Origin: Nymphaea colorata
Taxonomy: Eukaryota > Streptophyta > Magnoliopsida > Nymphaeales > Nymphaeaceae
NCBI RefSeq assembly: GCF_008831285.2
Contig: NC_045147.1
Location: forward strand, 19,012,854 to 19,076,853
DNA: 64,000 bases
Reading direction: 5' to 3'
The notes below the pieces were generated by a model. It did not search any database. It worked only from the letters and a program-made list of their open reading frames with translations, and was not told the origin of the DNA. Below are positions 59,401-64,000 of the stretch, piece by piece. Positions within the stretch are counted from its first letter, which is position 1; the number at the start of each line of letters is the position of its first letter. Both the position numbers and the translations under genes were made by a program.

Positions 59401-60869
59401 TCGTAATTAGGACAGCACTAAAAAACTTGATGTCTTGGCTCCTAATGGTTGACGCTTGACGCAGAATTTTCATGTACTGTCACATCACCTAATCTGAGTT
59501 CCCGAAAGATTCATTGGCTTCCCACTTTAAGAACAGTACCCGCCACTATATCCGGTTCTAATCACTTTTAGATTTTCAGAACTGAAGCCTTAAAAATTGA
59601 CAACAAAGAATTCAGGTTTTTGTTTTTGAATGAAAAATCAAAAACTAAAGAAAGCTTTTGATAACAAAAATGACTGTGTCCTGTAAAATAAATTAATTGA
59701 AGAGCAGCATATTCTTATGTCAGAAGATCTGAGAGAACTTCGGATATTGTTTCTAGATTTTGCCGTCAAACTTTAGATATAATAAGAACATGATGTTCTT
59801 GAAACAATAGCACTAGAAAATGCGTCTTTTTTACCTCCTTTTCCGTTTTTTCTTTTATCATTTTCCATGTTTTATATTTAATTTCACATTTTTTCACTTT
59901 TCATTTTTTATGATTTTGGTCTCCTCCTTCTTCTCACTGAAAGATTAATTGTTTTAAAATTTGAAAAAAAAATCTCAAAATTTTTTTAAAATGAAATAAC
60001 TTGTTATTTTATAAATTTCGTAATATAAAACCTGAAAACAATATTTGTGGATAGTTGAGATAACACCCACAGCAGCTTTCTTTAATCATACCAAATAAGT
60101 CATGCGCTTTGTCGTGCATGAAGTAAGAAAAAATGGACCTCTTTCTCTTTCCTTAGATTTAGGGACTTTTTGTCTTCAAATTTTGTTATGAATTCTCATT
60201 TTATCGGCTCTCCCCCTCTCTTTAATTCACTTGTTTTTTAATGTTCAATAAACAGTTACCACTACCAATAATAGCTACAGTTCTTTCATCAATTAGCAAA
60301 ACTCGTAGAAGAGATAAAACTAGGCTTTACCGTCAATTGGGTAGTCAAACTTAGGTGCTTCAAGTTGAAATCATGAGATGAGAGTTGATGATTTGTTGAG
60401 TTTGATGATCGGTGCGCAATAGTTTCAGCATAGATTTATATACGTTTTCCTGATTAAGAAGAACAATTTTCCTCATATTTTATTGCACAAAATTTGTCCA
60501 CCATCCTATTGTGAAAAGATTAGTTGCAACATCGGGTATGTATATGAAGATTATTCACTTTCTCAATCAAAAAAAGATATTGGGCACTACTACAAACATC
60601 AAGTTTGGTAAATGAGCACAGAATGGCAGAGACTTGATCAACCAATTAGAGGATATTATGCAGATGGTTGTCTTTTTCTTTTCTTTTCTTCTTTTCTCTT
60701 TCTGTTGGCAATCGGTTGCCGCATTATGGTGAAAGAGGAGGACGATTACTTTGTGGGCAGGGTGGGCAGTTCCCCACCGATGCACTTGGATACTACTGCA
60801 AATTTCAACTGGGCCTTTGTCACCATTAAGCCTACTGAGAACATAAGCATATTCTGACCAAGGATGAAG

Positions 60870-61015
60870 GTAAGTATAGGCACGGTGTGGGCAATTGACC
60901 ACATAAGCTCACAACAAGTGTTTATTTTATATTAAAATTTTATGACAGTTTTTTTCATTTACATACAGATGCTATTTAAAAATTTAAAACTTAGCTAAAA
61001 TCTGGCTTCACACCT
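60870..61015. repeat. Dispersed repeat copy (gggcaattg family)
   Basis: Matches 31300-31470 over the head (ggtgtgggcaattg.ccaca), middle (aagtgtttatttt, tgacagttttttt, tttacataca) and a decayed tail (ctggcttcacacctgaccc). Confidence 0.55.
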
Positions 61016-61504
61016 GACCCTCAAAAGGGTGATTTAGTTGCATGCGTCATATGGGCATGCAACCTACATATCGAGTAGGAGTAAGGGGACATTTTAGTAA
61101 TTTAAAAAAATGTATATACTTTGTTGTCTATCTACTTTTTTCGATTTTCATTTTTATCTTTTCAAAAAGTCTCCTTTTTCTTGTGAATGGGAATATTTCC
61201 TTCATACAATATTGGTGCACAAAATGTCATGCACATGTAACTAGGTTCAATCAAAAAAGTACATAGAATGCATAGGATCAGGCAAATTGAGAGAAAAGGA
61301 GAGAGGGAGAGGACATAATTTATGTGGATTGCAAGGGCCAAAGCAAAAAAGATAGTGACTTTCTTGCAAATGTTCTGATTCTGATGCTATCTTATTAATT
61401 TTTAAGAATTATAAATTATTTTTATGGCTACTTTTCACACACTTTAAAATTAAAAAAAAAAATCATTTATTTATTAAAAAGTTCAAAAAATCCACTGTTT
61501 GAAC

Positions 61505-61864
61505 CATTGTCACAAAAAACGCCGTTTTTTTAAAAAAAACGCGTATTTAACGCCAAAAACAGTCCTGCCGTATAATACCCGTATTATTCCCGTTTTTTTT
61601 TAAAAAAACGTCAAAAAACAAAAAACGCGTATAATACCCGTTTAATACCCGTATAATACCCGTTATTTTCCGTTATTTTCCCGTTTTTTGCTGTTTTTTT
61701 ATTAATTATTATTTTTTATAATTTTTAAGATGTATTAAATGTTTAATTTTTAAAAAAAATTTGCCCAACTTTTCTCGTTTTATTCCCGATATATAAAACT
61801 TTGCCGTATTATACCCGTTTTTTACCTCGCCGTTTAATACCCGTCCCCGTTTTTTGTGACAATG
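61505..61864. mobile_element. Non-autonomous hAT-like DNA transposon, 360 bp
   Basis: The ends are inverted repeats: cattgtcacaaaaaacg at the left and cgttttttgtgacaatg at the right (17 of 17). They are flanked by a perfect 8-bp direct duplication, gtttgaac, at 61497-61504 and 61865-61872. The interior is filled with taatacccgt and its complement in both orientations, plus poly-A/T tracts. It has no coding capacity. The 8-bp duplication and dense subterminal repeats suggest the hAT superfamily, although the terminal sequence is unlike the element at 1340. Confidence 0.88.
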
Positions 61865-61872
61865 GTTTGAAC

Positions 61873-63325
<1,453 letters not shown>

Positions 63326-63333
63326 TATAAATG
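63326..63333 (+). promoter_or_regulatory. TATA-box candidate upstream of the last gene
   Basis: tataaatg within tgttctataaatggcc lies 253 bases before the start codon at 63579 and is a good match to plant TATA boxes. The leader would be about 220 bases. Confidence 0.5.
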
Positions 63334-63578
63334 GCCTTCTGCCCGGCCTTCGAATCCATGCCACTGGTCTCTGGAGCTGCTCCTGGCAACAAGCAATCAC
63401 AGGCCACAAGACCAGCCCTTGAATGCGTCAGCTCATCCTAGTACGCATCATTCTCTCTGGACTCAGCCTATACCAACCTCAACTCGGCCCTTCATATTTG
63501 AAGTACTCCTCAAGTTTTTAGCTTCGCTTCTGCAAATACAGTATTCCTTACCTTACTGCAGTTTAGAGCTTAGGAGCC

Positions 63579-64000
63579 ATGAAAACTACCCCAATTGTCA
63601 CACTGGTTTTCTTCATTTTTTTTCTTCTGTCACCATGCCTAGAAGGTCGTGCACACCATCATGGAAAACACTGGTATCTTCGTCATCGAGGACCCCTTTC
63701 TTCTTCCTCAATCCTGGCCCCTAATAGTGAACCTCCTTACTCTCCATCTGAGCCCCCTAGTGCCGAACCTCCTTACTCTCCACCCCAACCACCCAGCTCT
63801 ACACCTTCTTACTATCCACCCAGTCACCATAGTTCTGAACCTTCTTCCTCTCCACCCCATTCCCCTAGTACTGTGCCATCTCACTCTTCAACCCATCACC
63901 TCAGTGCTAAACCTTACTATTCTCCACTTCCTCCACCCAGTACAGCACCAGCTTCCTACTCTGCACCCCATCATCAAAGTACTAAGCCTTATCACTCTCC
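63579..64000 (+). CDS. Secreted Pro/Ser/His-rich N-terminus, probably of a third polygalacturonase; cut by window end
   Basis: The frame from atg at 63579 stays open to the window end (140 codons). It begins MKTTPIVTLVFFIFFLLSP, a clear signal peptide, followed by EGRAHHHGKHWYLRHRG. Then come loose repeats of 11-14 residues built from EPPYSPP, PPSSTPSYYPP and SHHSSEPSS types. The signal, basic-His stretch and Pro/Ser linker resemble the start of the polygalacturonase at 37003 ([11 protein letters not shown], then [13 protein letters not shown]) but with a much longer linker. By that likeness and position I infer a GH28 enzyme whose catalytic part lies beyond the window. An extensin-like or other Pro-rich wall protein is the alternative, since no GH28 motif is visible yet. 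The overlapping frame at 63248-63724 is not used. Confidence 0.6.
   Translation, partial: MKTTPIVTLVFFIFFLLSPCLEGRAHHHGKHWYLRHRGPLSSSSILAPNSEPPYSPSEPPSAEPPYSPPQPPSSTPSYYPPSHHSSEPSSSPPHSPSTVPSHSSTHHLSAKPYYSPLPPPSTAPASYSAPHHQSTKPYHS

Larger units (their letters stand above)
54070..61496. other. Long intergenic stretch, no gene recognised
   Basis: Over 7 kb, AT-rich, with short motif-free ORFs only. Includes a tandem duplication near 56290, a TA run at 57526-57543, a 15-base duplication (ccaaaatttttccgg) near 59096-59125, and a dispersed repeat copy near 60870. Confidence 0.4.

Overview
The window is nuclear DNA of a flowering plant. It is AT-rich, genes are sparse, introns are small and of GT-AG type, microsatellites of (TA)n, (GA)n and (CT)n are long, and hAT-like and tRNA-derived elements are scattered between plant cell-wall genes. 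I cannot fix the species or order. No bacterial, organellar or viral gene was recognised.

Layout. 1-2465 (minus): decayed nitronate monooxygenase (2-nitropropane dioxygenase-like) gene, with a hAT-type element inserted at an intron acceptor. 4458-5107 (minus): broken second exon of a pectin methylesterase (PME). 7990-10278 (plus): a fuller two-exon PME with an inhibitor-like pro-region. It has a frameshift in the pro-region and Asn in place of the nucleophilic Asp, and its first exon lies between two nearly identical inverted arms. 22851-26101 (plus): intact 12-exon group I GSK3/SHAGGY-like kinase, 409 aa. 37003-38871 and 46809-51117 (plus): two intact GH28 polygalacturonase genes, 467 and 493 aa by my exon models. 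51953-54069 (plus): three-exon U11/U12-20K-like (ZMAT5-like) zinc-finger gene with a SINE in its second intron. 63579 to the window end (plus): first exon of a secreted Pro/Ser/His-rich protein, probably a third polygalacturonase. The spaces between hold repeats and otherwise unremarkable AT-rich DNA.

How the genes relate. PME removes methyl esters from homogalacturonan and polygalacturonase then cuts it, so five of the eight gene-like loci belong to one pathway acting in the wall. The PMEs look like a local inverted duplication, now decaying. The polygalacturonases look like dispersed or tandem paralogues that differ in intron content. The kinase (brassinosteroid/stress signalling type) and the minor-spliceosome factor are unrelated housekeeping or regulatory genes.

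No wholly new system was found. The best leads are the inverted arms and the changed nucleophile of the PME, two short DNA transposons with target-site duplications, a SINE with a 17-bp target duplication, and two intron acceptors abutted by transposons. All exon models come from reading the sequence by eye. No alignment or search was run.
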